Shown here: positions 10,472 through 21,918 of the stretch, piece after piece
Numbering within the stretch: position 1 is the first letter of the stretch
Layout: each line of letters starts with the position of its first letter
NCBI GenBank assembly: GCA_037974665.1
Contig: CM075768.1
Span: 64,631,816 to 64,695,815, forward strand
Reading direction: 5' to 3'
DNA length: 64,000 nt
Origin: Ehretia macrophylla
Taxonomy: Eukaryota > Streptophyta > Magnoliopsida > Boraginales > Ehretiaceae
Position numbers and translations under genes: made by a program
The notes under the pieces: model-generated
Seen by the model: the letters and a program-made list of their open reading frames with translations, nothing else
What the model was told of the DNA's origin: nothing
Database searches by the model: none

Positions 10472-10990
10472 ACTTTTCAATTTTTTTTCTTTAGGTTAGG
10501 GTTGCCAAGTTACTTTATCCACCAATTTTCTATTATCGAATCCCACGGCACCTTGGGCAAGACAACTTCGCTTCACGTGGAGGCTGGGCCCGCAAACAGA
10601 GGGCGTTGGGCTTGTGACCAAGTCTTTGTCGCTCCGGTGCCCATAAGTTTTGATCCGTAAGGTGTTAAACGGCGCACAACATACCGTTTGAAAGCTCTCC
10701 GAAAGCTCTACGACGGGTGAAGCAAGCTTGCTCACTATACCCTTTTTTGGAGCCCAAAATCGAACGTTTTCCTTCCCGGATCGTACAACGTGAGCTGTTA
10801 AAAGGACGACAACCTTACTCGCGGGACATTAGAGTGCGCTACAATGAGTCGATATCACGTCTTGCGAGGATGCTGCGTTGTTAAAGCGGATGGGATATTG
10901 TTAAGCCCATTGGGCCTTCTGAATGGGCAATCTCTCTAGGCTGGGACTGTGAATCGTTAAAACATAAAGGAATTGTGCCATCAACATGAC
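10472..10990 (+). other. 5S spacer with about 40-bp deletion (copies 14-15)
   Basis: The spacer runs normally to GAACGTTTTC (about 10771) and then jumps to CTTCCCGGATCG. The usual ATCAGTTTCGGG block and the T-rich stretch are missing. TTTTC occurs at both edges of the lost block in other units, so slippage or microhomology joining is likely. The promoter of copy 15 is unaffected. Confidence 0.8.
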
Positions 10991-11109
10991 GGATGCGATC
11001 ACACCAGCACTAATGCACCGGATCCCATCAGAACTCCGAAGTTAAGCGTGCTTGGGCGAGAGTAGTACTAGGATGGGTGACCCCCGGGGTAGTCCTCGTG
11101 TTGCACCCC
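10991..11109 (+). rRNA. 5S rRNA gene, copy 15
   Basis: Four substitutions are seen (3G>A, 12T>C, 96T>G, 100A>T). Only 96 touches box C. It has a TATA-like leader, here AACATAAAGG. Confidence 0.96.
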
Positions 11110-11666
11110 CCTTTTCAATTTTTTTTCCTATGGTTAGGGTTGCCAAGATACTTTATACACCACATTTTTATTATCGAATCTCACGGCACCTTGGGCATGA
11201 CAACTTCGCTTCACTTGGAGGCTGGGCCCGCAAACTGAAGACGTAGGGCTTTTGACCAGGTCTCCGTCGCTCCGGTGCCTATAACTTTTGATCCGTAAGG
11301 AGTTACGTGGCGCACAGCATACCGTTGGAAAGCTCACCGAGAGCTCTACGACGGGCGCAGCAGCTTGCTTGCTGTACCCTTTTTGGAGCCCAAAATTGAA
11401 CGTTTTCGTCAGTTTCGGGCCACTTTTCTTATTAAGCTCTGTTTTTTCATCCCGGATCGTACCTCGTGAGCTTTTAAAAGGATGACAACCACACTCGCGG
11501 GACATAAGAGGGCGCTACAATGCATTGATATCACATCTTGCGAGGATACTGCGTTGTTGAAGCGGATGGGTTGTTGTTAAGCCCATTGGGCTTTCTGAAT
11601 GGGCCATCCCTCTAGGCTGGGACTGTGAACCGTGAACACAAAAAGGAATTCAACCCCCACCATGAA

Positions 11667-11785
11667 GGGTGCGATCATACCAGCACAAATGCAACGGATC
11701 CCATCAGAACTCCGAAGTTAAGCGTGCTTGGGCGAGAGTAGTACTAGGATGGGTGACCCCCTGGGAAGTCCTCGTGTTGTACCCT
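11667..11785 (+). rRNA. 5S rRNA gene, copy 16 (dimer type a)
   Basis: Four substitutions are seen (21T>A, 28C>A, 114C>T, 119C>T). It has an A-run leader and A at -1 (GAAGGGTGC). It shares 21T>A, 28C>A and the -1 A with copies 18 and 20 at exact 1354-bp intervals. Confidence 0.96.
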
Positions 11786-12344
11786 TCTTTTCAATTTTTT
11801 TTCCCCATGTTAGGGTTGCCAAGATACTTTCTCTGCCACATTTCTATTATCGAATCCCACTGCACCTTGGGCAAGATAACTTCGCTTCACGTGGAGGCTG
11901 GGCCCGTAAACCGAGGGCGTAGGGTTTGTGACCAAGTCTTTGTCGCTCGGGTGCCCATAACTTTTGATCCGTAAGGAGTTACACGGCGCACAGCATACCG
12001 TTGGAAAGCTCTACGTGAGCTCTACGATGGGAGAAGCAAGCTTGCTCACGGTACCCTTTTTTGGAGCCCAAAATCGAACATTTTCATCAGTTTCGGTCCA
12101 CTTTTCTGGTTTTGCTCTATTTTTCCTTCTCGGATCGTACATCGTGAGTTGTTAAAAGGACGACAACCATACTCGCAGGACATTACAGGGCCCTACAACG
12201 CGTTGATATCACGTCTTGCGAGGATGCTGCGTTGTTAAAGCGGATGGGTTGTTGTTAAGCCCATTGGGCCTTCTAAATGGACAATCTCTCTAGGCTGGGA
12301 CTGTGAATCGTTAACACAGAAAGGAATTGTGCCATCAACATGAC

Positions 12345-12463
12345 GTGTGCGTTCATACCAGCACTAATGCACCGGATCCCATCAGAACTCCGAAGTTAAG
12401 TGTGCTTGGGCGAGAGTAGAAGTAGGATGGCTGACCCCATGGGAAGTCCTTGTGTTGCTCCCC
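12345..12463 (+). rRNA. 5S rRNA gene, copy 17 (dimer type b)
   Basis: Nine substitutions are seen (2G>T, 8A>T, 57C>T, 76T>A, 78C>G, 87G>C, 95C>A, 107C>T, 115A>T). 2G>T with 8A>T marks the partner units 17, 19 and 21. Box C carries two changes. Confidence 0.94.
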
Positions 12464-13020
12464 ACTTTTCAATTTTTTTTCCTCCGGTTAAGGTTGCCAA
12501 GATACTTTATCGATCTCATTTCTATTATCGAATCCCACAGCACCTTGGGCATGACAACTTCGCTTCATGTAGAGGCTGGGCCCGTAAATTGAGGGCGTAG
12601 GGCTTGTGACTAGGTTTCTGTCGCTCCGGTGCCCATAACTTTTGATTTGTAAGGAGTTACGCGGCGCATAGCATACCTTTGGGAAGCACTCCGAGAGCTC
12701 TACGACGGGCGCAATAGCTTTCTCGCTGCGCCCTTTTTGGAGCACAAAATCGAACGTTTTCATCAGTTTCGGGCTACTTTTCTTATCAAGCTTTGTTTTT
12801 CCATCCCGGATCGTACGTCGTGAGCTGTTAAAAGGACGACCACCTTACTCGCAGGACATTAGAGGGCCCTACAACGCGTAGATATCACGTCTTGCAAGGA
12901 TGCTGCGTTGTTGAAGCGGATAGGTTGTTGTTAAGCCCACTGGGCCTTCAGAATGGGCCATCCCTCTAGGCTGGGACTGTGAACCGTGAAAACAAAAAGG
13001 AATTCTACCCCCACCATGAA

Positions 13021-13139
13021 GGGTGCGATCATACCAGCACAAATGCAACGGATCCCATCAGAACTCCGAAGTTAAGCGTGCTTGGGCGAGAGTAGTACAA
13101 GGATGGGTGACCCCCTGGGAAGTCCTCGTGTTCCACCCC
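13021..13139 (+). rRNA. 5S rRNA gene, copy 18 (dimer type a)
   Basis: Four substitutions are seen (21T>A, 28C>A, 79T>A, 113G>C). 113G>C opens a pair in helix I. It has an A-run leader and A at -1. Confidence 0.96.
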
Positions 13140-13698
13140 CGTTTTCAATCTTTTTTCCCCATGTTAGGGTTGCCAAGATACTTTTTCTGCCACATTTCTA
13201 TTATCGAATTCCACGGCACCTTGGGCAAGACAACTTCGCTTCACGTGGAGGCTGGGCCCGCAAACCGATGGCGTAGGGCTTGTGACCAAGTCTTTGTCGC
13301 TCTGGTGCCCATAACTTTTGATCCGTAAGGAGTTACACGGCGCACAGCATACCATTGGAAAGCTCTCTGAGAGCTCTACGATGGGAGAAGCAAGGTTGCT
13401 CGCGGTGCCCTTTTTTGGAGCCCAAAATTGAACATTTTCATCAGTTTCGGGCCACTTTGCTAGTTTTGCTCTGTTTTTCCTTCTCGGATCGTACATCGTG
13501 AGTTGTTAAAAGGACGACAACCATACTCGCGGGACATTACAGGGCCCTACAACGCGTCGATATCACGTCTTGCGAGTTTTCTGTGTTGTTAAAGCGGAGG
13601 GGTTGTTTTTAAGCCCATTGGGCCTTCTGAATGGGCAATCTCTCTAGGCTGGGACTGTGAATCGTTAACACATAAAGGAATTATGCCATCAACATGAC

Positions 13699-13817
13699 GT
13701 GTGCGTTCATACCAGCACTAATGCACCGGATCCCATCAGAACTCCGAAGTTAAGTGTGCTTGGGCGAGAGTAGTACTAGGATGGGTGACCCCCAGGGAAG
13801 TCCTCGTGTTGCACCCC
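13699..13817 (+). rRNA. 5S rRNA gene, copy 19 (dimer type b)
   Basis: Four substitutions are seen (2G>T, 8A>T, 57C>T, 96T>A). It is the least altered member of the GTGTGCGTTC subtype. The leader is TATA-like. Confidence 0.96.
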
Positions 13818-14374
13818 CCTTTTCAATTTTTTTTCCTCCGGTTAGGGTTGCCAAGATACTTTATCGACCACATTTCTATTATCGAATCCCACGGTACCTT
13901 GGGCATGACAACTTCGCTTCACGTGGAGGCTGGGCCCGCAAACTGAGGGCGTAGGGCTTGTGACCAAGTCTCTGTCGCTCCGGTGCCCATAACTTTTGAT
14001 CCGTAAGGAGATACGCGTTGCACTGCATACCATTGGAAAGCACTCCGAAAGCTCTACGACGGGCGCAGTAACTTGTTCGCTGTGCCCTTTTTGGAGCCCA
14101 AACTCGAATGTTTTCATCAGTTTCGGGCCACTTTTCTTATCAAGCTCTGTTTTTCCATCCCGGATCGTATGTCGTGAGCTGTTAAAAGGACGACCACCTT
14201 AGTCGCAGGACATTAGAGGGCCCTACAACGCGTCTATATCACGTATTGCAAGGATGCTGCGTTGTTGAAGCGGATGGGTTGTTGTTAAGCCCATTGGGCC
14301 TTCTGAATGGGCCATCCCTCTAGGCTGGGACTGTGAACCGTGAACACAAAAAGGAATTCTACCCCCACCATGAA

Positions 14375-14493
14375 GGGTGCGATCATACCAGCACAAATGC
14401 AACAGATCCCATCAGAACTCCGAAGTTAAGCGTGCTTGGGCAAGAGTAGTACTAGGATGGGTGACCCCCTGGGAAGTCCGCGTGTTGCACCCC
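14375..14493 (+). rRNA. 5S rRNA gene, copy 20 (dimer type a)
   Basis: Five substitutions are seen (21T>A, 28C>A, 30G>A, 68G>A, 106T>G). 68 lies in IE and is a CpG change. It has an A-run leader and A at -1. Confidence 0.96.
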
Positions 14494-15052
14494 CCTTTTC
14501 AATTTTTTTTTCTCCATGTTAGGGTTGCCAAGATACTTTCTCTACCACATTTCTATTATCGAATTCCACGGCACCTTGGGCAAGACAACTTCGCTTCACG
14601 TGGAGGCTGGGCCCGCAAACCGAGCGCGTAGGGCTTGTGACCAAGTCTTTGTCGCTCTGGTGCCCATAACTTTTGAGCCGTAACGAGTTACATGGCGCAC
14701 AACATACCGTTGGAAAGCTCTCCGAGAGCTCTACGATGGGAGAAGCAAGCTTGCTAGCGGTGCCTTTTTTGGAGCCCAAAATCGAACATTTTCATCAGGT
14801 TCGGGCCACTTTGTTAGTTTTGCTCTATTTTTCATTCTCGGATCGTACATCGTGACTTGTTAAAAGGACAGCAACCATACTCGCGGGATATTACAGGGCC
14901 CTACAATGCGTCGATATTACGTCTTGCGAGGATGCTGCTTTGTTAAAGCGGATGGGTTGTTGTTAAGCCCATTGGTCCTTCTGAATGGGCAATCTCTCTA
15001 GGCTGGGACTGTGAATCGTTAACACATAAAGGAATTGTGCCATCAACATGAC

Positions 15053-15171
15053 TTGTGCGTTCATACCAGCACTAATGCACCGGATCCCATCAGAACTCCG
15101 AAGTTAAGTGTGTGTGGGCGAGAGTAGTACTAGGATGGGTGACCCCCTGGGAGGACCTCGTGTTGCACCCC
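15053..15171 (+). rRNA. 5S rRNA gene, copy 21 (dimer type b)
   Basis: Eight substitutions are seen (1G>T, 2G>T, 8A>T, 57C>T, 61C>T, 62T>G, 101A>G, 103T>A). Three fall in box A and the first two bases are altered, so activity is doubtful. It closes the dimer block. Confidence 0.94.
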
Positions 15172-15730
15172 CCTCTTCAATTTTTTTTGCCCCGGTTAGG
15201 GTTGCCAAGACACTTGGTCGACCACATTTCTATTATTGAATCCCACGGCACCTTGGGCAAGACAACTTCGCTTCACGTGGAGGCTTGGCTCGTAAACCGA
15301 AGGCGTAGGGCTTGTGACCAAGTCTTCGTCGCTCCAATGCCCATAACTTTTGATCCGTAAGGAGTTATGTGGTGCACAGCATACCGTTGGAAAGCTCTCC
15401 GAGAGCTCTACAACGGGGGCAACAAGCTTGCACGTTATGCCCTTTTTTGGAGCCCAAAATCGAACGTTTTCATCAATTTTGGGCCACTTTTCTTTTTTAG
15501 CTCTGTTTTTCCGTTCCGGATCTCACGTCGTGAGCTGTTAAAATGACGACAACCTTACTCGCGGGACATTAGAGGGCCTTACAATGCGTCGATATCTAGT
15601 CTTGCGAGGATTCTAGGTTGTTATAGCGGATGGGTTATCGTTAAGCCCATTGGGCCTTCTGAATAGGCCATCTTTCTATGCTGGGTCTGTGAACCATTAA
15701 CACATAAAGGAATTGTGCCCTCAACATGAC

Positions 15731-15849
15731 GGGTGGGATCATACCAGGACTAAAGCACCGGATCCCATCAGAACTCCGAAGTTAAGCGTGCTAGGTCGAG
15801 AGTAGTACTAGGATGGGTGACCCCTTGGGAAGTCCTCGTGTTGTACCTC
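15731..15849 (+). rRNA. 5S rRNA gene, copy 22
   Basis: Eight substitutions are seen (6C>G, 18C>G, 24T>A, 63T>A, 66G>T, 95C>T, 114C>T, 118C>T). 6C>G breaks helix I and 63T>A is in box A. Confidence 0.95.
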
Positions 15850-16407
15850 CCTTTTTAATTTTTTTTCCTCCGGTTAGGGTTGTCAAGATACTTTATCCAC
15901 CATATTTCTATTATCAAATCCCATGGAACCTTGGGCAAGACAACTTCGCTTCACGTGGTGGCTGGGCCAGCAAACCGAGGGCGTAGGGCTTGTAACCAGG
16001 TCTCCTTCGCTTCGGTGCCCATAACTTTTGATCCGTAAAGAGTTTCGCGGCGCACTGCAAACCGTTGGAAAGCTCTCCGAGAACTCTATGACGGAGGCAG
16101 CCAGCTTGCTCACTGTAACCTTTTTGGAGCCCAAAATCGAACCTTTTCATTAGTTTCGGGCTACTTTTCTAATTTTGCTATGTTTTTCCGTCCCGTATCG
16201 TACGTCGTAAGCTGTGAAAAGGACAACAACCTTAATCGCGGGACATTAGAGGGCCTTACAACGCGTCGATATCTCATCTTGTGATGATGCTGGGCTATTG
16301 AAGCGGATGGGTTGTCGTTAAGCCCGTTGGGCCGTTTGAATGGGCTATCTCTCTAGGCTGGCACTGTGAACCGTTAACACATAAAGGAATTGGGCCATCA
16401 ACATGAC

Positions 16408-16526
16408 AGGTGCGATCATACCAGCAGTAATGCACCAGATTCCATCAAAACTCCGAAGTTAAGCGTGCTTGGGCGAGAGTAGTACTATGATGGGTGACCC
16501 CCTGGGAAGTTGTCGTGGTGCACCCC
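16408..16526 (+). rRNA. 5S rRNA gene, copy 23
   Basis: Nine substitutions are seen (1G>A, 20C>G, 30G>A, 34C>T, 41G>A, 81G>T, 104C>T, 105C>G, 111T>G). 81 is in box C. The leader is TATA-like. Confidence 0.94.
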
Positions 16527-17083
16527 CCCTTTTCAATTATTCTTGCTCCCTTTAAGGTTGCCATGATACTTTATCCACCACATTTCTATTATCGAATCCC
16601 ACAGCAACTTGGGCAAGACAACTTCGCTTCACGTGGAGGCGGGGCTAGCAAACCGAGGGCGTAGGGCTTGTGACCAGGTCTCCTTCGCTCCGGTGCCCAT
16701 AACTTTTGATCCGTAAGGAGTTACGCGGCGCACAGCATACCTTTGGAAAGCTCTTCGAGAGCTCTACGACGGGGGCAGCCCGCTTGCTCGTTGTACCCTT
16801 TTTTGGAATCCAAAATCGAAAGTTTTTATCAGTTTTGGGCTACTTTTATTTTTTAGCTTTGTTTTTCGATACCGGATCGTACGTCGTGAGTTGTTAAATT
16901 GACGACAACCTTACTCGTGGGACATTAGAGGGCCCTACAACACGTCGATATCTCATCTTGGGAGGATGCTGGGTTGTTGAAGCGGATGGGTTGTCGTTAA
17001 GCCCATTGGGCCTTCTGAATGGGCCTTCTCTCTAGGCTGGGACTTTGAACCGTTAACACATAAAGGAATTGTTCCATCAACAT

Positions 17084-17199
17084 TGCGATCATACCAGAAC
17101 TAATGAACCGGATCCGATCAGAAATCCGAAGTTAAGCGTGCTTGGGCGAGAGTAGTACTAGGATGGGTTACCCCCTGGGAAGTCCTCGTGTTGCACTAC
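17084..17199 (+). rRNA. 5S rRNA gene, copy 24, 5'-truncated (likely inactive)
   Basis: Six bases spanning the start are missing: CAT is followed directly by TGCGATC, so the first three gene bases and -3 to -1 are gone. The other changes are 18C>A, 26C>A, 36C>G, 44C>A, 89G>T, 117C>T and 118C>A. The normal start and outer helix cannot form as usual. Confidence 0.9.
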
Positions 17200-17735
17200 C
17201 CCCCTTTTCAATTTTTTCTGCTCCGGTTAGGGCTGCTAAGATACTTTATCCACCACATTTCTATTATTGAATCCCACGGCACCTTGGCAAGACAACTTCG
17301 CTTCACGTGGGGGCTGGGCCTGCAAACCGAGGGCGTAGGGCTTTTGACCAGGTATCCGGCGCTCCGGTGCCCAAAACTTTTGATTCGAAAGGAGTTACGC
17401 GGCGCACAATATACCGTTGTAAAGCTCTTCGAGAGGTCTACGACGGGGCCAAATAGCTTGCTCACTGTGCCCTTTTTGGAGCCCAAAATCGAACGTTTTC
17501 ATCTATTTCGGGCCACTTTCTAATTTTGTTCTGTTGTTTTGTCCCGTATCGTACGTCGTGAGCTGTTAAAAGGACGACAACCTAACTCGCGGGACATTAG
17601 AGGGCCCTACAACGCGTCGATATCTCATCTTGCGAGGGGTTGTCGGTAAGCCCATTAGGCCTTTTGAATGGGCCATCTCTCTAGGCAGGGTCTGTGAACC
17701 GTTAACACATAAAGGAATTGTGCCCTCAACATGAC
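17200..17735 (+). other. 5S spacer with about 23-bp deletion (copies 24-25)
   Basis: Near 17636 the block between GCGAGG and GGTTGTCGG is missing. This removes the ATGCTGGGTTGTTGAAGCGG segment present in other units. GG lies at both edges. The promoter of copy 25 is intact. Confidence 0.75.
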
Positions 17736-17853
17736 GGGTGCGATCATAGCAGCAGTAATGCACCGGATCCCATCAGAACTCTGAAGTTAAGCGTGCTTGG
17801 CGAGAGTAGTACTAGGATGGGTGACGGCCTGGGAAATCCTGATGTTGCACCCC
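17736..17853 (+). rRNA. 5S rRNA gene, copy 25 (1-nt deletion)
   Basis: One G of the run at 64-66 is deleted, giving 118 nt and shifting the spacing between box A and box C. There are eight substitutions (14C>G, 20C>G, 47C>T, 92C>G, 93C>G, 102G>A, 107C>G, 108G>A). It is probably a poor template. Confidence 0.91.
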
Positions 17854-18412
17854 CTTTTTCAATTTTTTTTGCTCCGGTTAGGGTTGCCAAGATACTTTAT
17901 CCACCACATTTCTATTATCGAATCCCACGGCACCTTGGGCAAGACAAATTCGCTTCACGTGGAGGCAAGGATAGCAAACCGAGGGCGTAGGGCTTGTGAC
18001 CAGGTCTCTTTCTTTCCGGTGCCCATAACTTTTGATCCGTAAAGAGTTACGTGGCGCACAGCATACCGTTGGAAAGCTCTCCGAGAGCTCTACGACTGGG
18101 GTAGCCTGCAAGCCTGTTGTGTCCTTTTTTGGAGCCCAAAATTGAACGTTTTCATCAGTTTTGGGCCACTTTTCTTTTTTGGCTCTGTTTTTCCATCCCG
18201 GGTCGTACGTCGTAAGTTGTTAAAAGGATGACAATCTGACTCGCGGGACATTAGAGGGCCCTACAACGCGTCAATATCTCGTATTGCGAGGATGCTAGGT
18301 TGTTGAAGCGGATAGGTTGTTGTTAAGCCCATTGGGCCTTCTGAATGGGCCATCTTTCTAGGCTGGGACTGTGAACCGTTAACACATAAAGGAATTGTTC
18401 CCTCAACATGAC

Positions 18413-18531
18413 ATGTGTGATCATACCGGCACTAATGCACCGGATCCCATCAGAACACAGAAGTTAAGTGTCATTGGGCGAGAGTAGTACTAGGATGGGT
18501 GACCCCCTGGGAAGTCCTTGTGTTGCACCCC
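18413..18531 (+). rRNA. 5S rRNA gene, copy 26 (diverged)
   Basis: Ten substitutions are seen (1G>A, 2G>T, 6C>T, 16A>G, 45T>A, 47C>A, 57C>T, 60G>C, 61C>A, 107C>T). Three are in box A and three at the start, so activity is unlikely. Confidence 0.93.
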
Positions 18532-19090
18532 CCTTTTCAATTTGTTTTGCTCTGGTTAGGGTTGCCAAGATCCTTTATCCACCACATTTCTATTATCGAA
18601 TCCCACGGCACCTTAGGCAAGACAACTTCGCTTCATGTGGAGGCAAGGATAGCAAACCGAGGGCGTAGGGCTTGTGACCAGGTCTCCTTCATTCCGGTGC
18701 CCATAACTTTTGATCCGTAAGGAGTTACGCGGCACAAAGCATACCGTTGGAAAGCTCTCCGAGTACTCTACAACTGGGGTAGCCTGCTAGCTCGTTGTGT
18801 CCTATTTTGGAGCCCAAAATTGAACGTTTTCATCAGTTTTGGGCCACTTTTCTTTTTTGGCTCTATTTTTCCGTCCCATATCGTACGTCGTGAGCTATTA
18901 AAAGGACGAAAACCTTACTCGCGGGACAATAGAAGGCCCTACAATGCGTCGATATCTCGTCTTGCGAGGATGCTGGGTTGTTGAAGCGGATGGGTTGTCG
19001 TTAAGCCCATTGGGCCTTCTGAATGGGCTATCTCTCTAGGCTGGGTTTGTGAACCGTTAACACATAAAGGAATTGGGCCATCAGCATGAC

Positions 19091-19209
19091 GGGTGTGATC
19101 ATACCAGCACTAATGCCCCGGATCCCCTCAGAACTCAGTAGTTAAGCGTGCTTGGGCGAGAGTAGTACTAGGATGGGTGACCCCCTGCGAAGTCCACGTG
19201 GTGCACCCC
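19091..19209 (+). rRNA. 5S rRNA gene, copy 27
   Basis: Eight substitutions are seen (6C>T, 27A>C, 37A>C, 47C>A, 49A>T, 98G>C, 106T>A, 111T>G). Boxes A, IE and C up to 97 are intact. The leader is TATA-like. Confidence 0.95.
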
Positions 19210-19769
19210 CCTTTTCAATTTGTTTTGCTCCGGTTAGGGTTGCCAAGATACTTTATCCACCACATTTCTATTATCGAATCCCACGGCACCTTGAGGAAGA
19301 CAACTTCGCTTCACGTGGAGGCCGGGCCTGCAAACCGAGGGCGTAGGGCTTGTTTGACCAGGTCTCTGTCGCTCCGGTGCCCATAACTTTTCATTTGTAA
19401 GGAGTTACGCGCCGCACAGCATACCGTAGGAAAGCTCTTCGGGAGCTCTACGACGGGAGCAGCTAGTTTGCTTGCTGTGCTATTTTTGGATCCCAAAATC
19501 AAACGTTTTCATCAATTTTGGGCCACTTTTATAATTTTGCTCTGTTTTTCTATCCCGTATCGTACGTTGTGAGCTATTTAAAGGACGACAACCTTACTCG
19601 CGGGACATTAGAGGGCCCTACAACGCGTCGATATCTCCTGTTGGGAGGATGCTGGGTTGTTGAAGCGGATGGGTTGTCGTTAAGCCTATTCGGCCTTCTG
19701 AATGGGCTATCTCTCTAGGCTGGGACTGTGAACCGTTAACACATAAAGGAATTGGGCCATCAACATGAC

Positions 19770-19888
19770 GGGTGCAATCATACCAGCACTAATGCACAGG
19801 ATCCGATTAGAATTCCGAAGTTAAGCGTGCTTGGTCGAGAGTAGTACTAGGATGGGTGACCCCCTGGGAAGTCCGCGTGTTGGACCCT
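19770..19888 (+). rRNA. 5S rRNA gene, copy 28
   Basis: Nine substitutions are seen (7G>A, 29C>A, 36C>G, 39C>T, 44C>T, 66G>T, 106T>G, 114C>G, 119C>T). The set 29C>A, 44C>T, 66G>T is shared with copies 37 and 42, whose spacers also match. Confidence 0.94.
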
Positions 19889-20447
19889 CTTTTTCAATTT
19901 TTTTTGTTCCGGTTAGGGTAGCCAAGATGCTTTATCCACCACATTTCTATTATCGATTCCCATGGCACCTTAGGCAAGACAACTTCGCTTCACGTGGAGG
20001 CGGGGATAGCAAACCGAGGGCGTAGGGCTTTTGACTAGGTCTCCTTCGCTCCGGTGCCCATAACTTTTAATCGGTTAGGAGTTACGCGGCGCACAACATA
20101 CCGTTGGAAAGCTTTCCGAGAGCTCTACGACGGGAGTTGCCTGCTAGCTCGTTGTGTCCTATTTTGGAGCCCAAAATTGAATGTTTTCATCAGTTTCGGG
20201 CCACTTTCCATTTTTGGCTCTATTTTTTCGTCCCGGATCGTACGTTGTGAGCTGTTAAAAGGACGACAACCTTATTCACGGGACATTAGAGGGCCCTACA
20301 TCGCGTCGATATCTCATCTTGCAAGGATGCTGGGTTGTTGAAGCGGATGGGTTGTCCTTAAGCCTATTCGGCCTTCTGAATGGGCTATCTCTCTAGGCTG
20401 GGACTGTGAACCGTTAACATATAAAGGAATTGTTCCCACAACATGAC

Positions 20448-20566
20448 GGGTGTGATCATACCAGTACTAATGCACCGGATCCAATCAGAACTCCGAAGTT
20501 AAGCGTGCTTGGGCGAGAGTAGTACTAGGATGGGTGACCCCCAGGGAAGTCCTCGTGTTGCACCCC
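20448..20566 (+). rRNA. 5S rRNA gene, copy 29
   Basis: Four substitutions are seen (6C>T, 18C>T, 36C>A, 96T>A). The spacer (CATAACGTTGG, CTTCAAGAGCTC, CTTTGCCCTTTTTAG) places it with copies 38 and 57. Confidence 0.96.
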
Positions 20567-21123
20567 CCCTTTTCAATTTGTTTTGCTCCGGTTAGGGTTA
20601 CCAAGATACTTTATCCACCACATATCTATTATCAAATCCCATGGCACCTTGGGCAAGACAACTTCGCTACACGTGAAGGCCGGGCCTGCAAACCGAGGGC
20701 GTAGGGCATGTGACCAGGTCTCTATCGCTCCGGTGCCCATAACTTTTGATTTGTAAGGAGTTACACGGCGCACATCATAACGTTGGAAAGCTCTTCAAGA
20801 GCTCTACGACGGGGCAACTAGCTTGCTCGCTTTGCCCTTTTTAGAGCCCAAAATCGAACGTTTTCATCAGTTTTGGGACACCTTTCTAGTTTTGCTATGT
20901 TTTTCCTTCCCGTATCGTACGTCATGAGCTGTTAAAAGGACGACAACCTTACTCGCGTGACATTAGAGGGCCCTACAATATGTCGATATCTCGTCTTGCG
21001 AGGATGCTGGGTTATAGAAGCGGATGGGTTGTCGTTAAGCCCATTGGGCCTTCTGAATGGCTATCTCTTTAGGCTAGGATTGTGAACCGTTAACACATAA
21101 AGGAATTGGGCCATCAACATGAC

Positions 21124-21242
21124 GGGTGCGATCATACCAGCACTAATGCACCGGATCCCATCAAAACTCCTAAGTTAAGCGTGCATGGGAGAGAGTTGTA
21201 CTAGGATAGGTGACCCCCAGGGAAGTCCTCATGTTGCACCCC
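21124..21242 (+). rRNA. 5S rRNA gene, copy 30
   Basis: Eight substitutions are seen (41G>A, 48G>T, 62T>A, 67C>A, 74A>T, 85G>A, 96T>A, 108G>A), hitting boxes A, IE and C. The spacer has GACAACTCGC (one T lost) and CGAAGTTTTTCATC, as in copies 39 and 58. Confidence 0.94.
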
Positions 21243-21799
21243 CTTCTTCAATTTTTCTTGCTCCGGTTAGGGTTGCCAAGATACTTTATCCACCACATTT
21301 CTATTACCGAATCCCACGGCACCTTGGGCAAGACAACTCGCTTCACGTGGAGGCGGGCTAGCAAACTGAGGGCGTAGGGCTTGTGACCAGGTCTCCTTCG
21401 CTCCGGTGCCCATAACTTTTGATCTGTAAGGAGTTACGCGGCGCGAAGCATACCATTGGAAAGCTCTCCGAGAGCTCTACGATTGTGGTAGCCAGCTTGT
21501 TTGCGGTGACCTTTTTTGGAGCACAAAATCGAAGTTTTTCATCAGTTTTGGGCCACTTTTCTAATTTAGCTCTGTTTTTCCTTCCCGGATCGTACGTCGT
21601 GAGCTGTTAAAAAGACGACAACCTTGCTCACAGGACATTAGAGGGCCTTACAACACGTCGATATCTCGTCTTGCGATGATGCTGGGTTGTTGAAGAGGAT
21701 GGGTTGTCGTTAAGCCAATTGGGCATTCTGAATGGGCCACCTCTCTAGGCTGGGTCTGTGAACCGTTAACACATAAAGGAATTGTGCCCTCAACATAAC

Positions 21800-21918
21800 G
21801 GGTGCGATCATACCAGCACTAATGCCCCGGATCCCATCAGAACTCCGAAGTTCTGCATGCTTGGGCGAGAGTAGTACTAGGATGGGTGACCCCATGGGAA
21901 GTCGTTTTGTTGCACCCC
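21800..21918 (+). rRNA. 5S rRNA gene, copy 31
   Basis: Eight substitutions are seen (27A>C, 54A>C, 55A>T, 58G>A, 95C>A, 105C>G, 107C>T, 108G>T). Three adjacent box A changes make binding by TFIIIA doubtful. The 3' part resembles copy 43. Confidence 0.94.

Larger units (their letters stand above)
9679..11666 (+). repeat. Block of copies 13-15 recurring as copies 48-50
   Basis: Copies 14 and 49 share five unusual gene changes (17G>A, 28C>A, 29C>T, 51G>C, 78C>T). The spacers before them share GCTTTCTCG-like and CACGTAT sequence. The offset is about 23.6 kb. The support is weaker than for the other blocks. Confidence 0.55.
11667..15730 (+). repeat. Three tandem two-unit repeats, copies 16-21
   Basis: The first member of each pair (16, 18, 20) has an A-run leader, -1 A, CACAAATGCAA in the gene and CCATGTTAGGG in the spacer. 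The second (17, 19, 21) has a TATA-class leader and TGTGCGTTC. Pair starts are exactly 1354 bp apart. Copies 2-3 carry the same pair of types. Confidence 0.85.
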
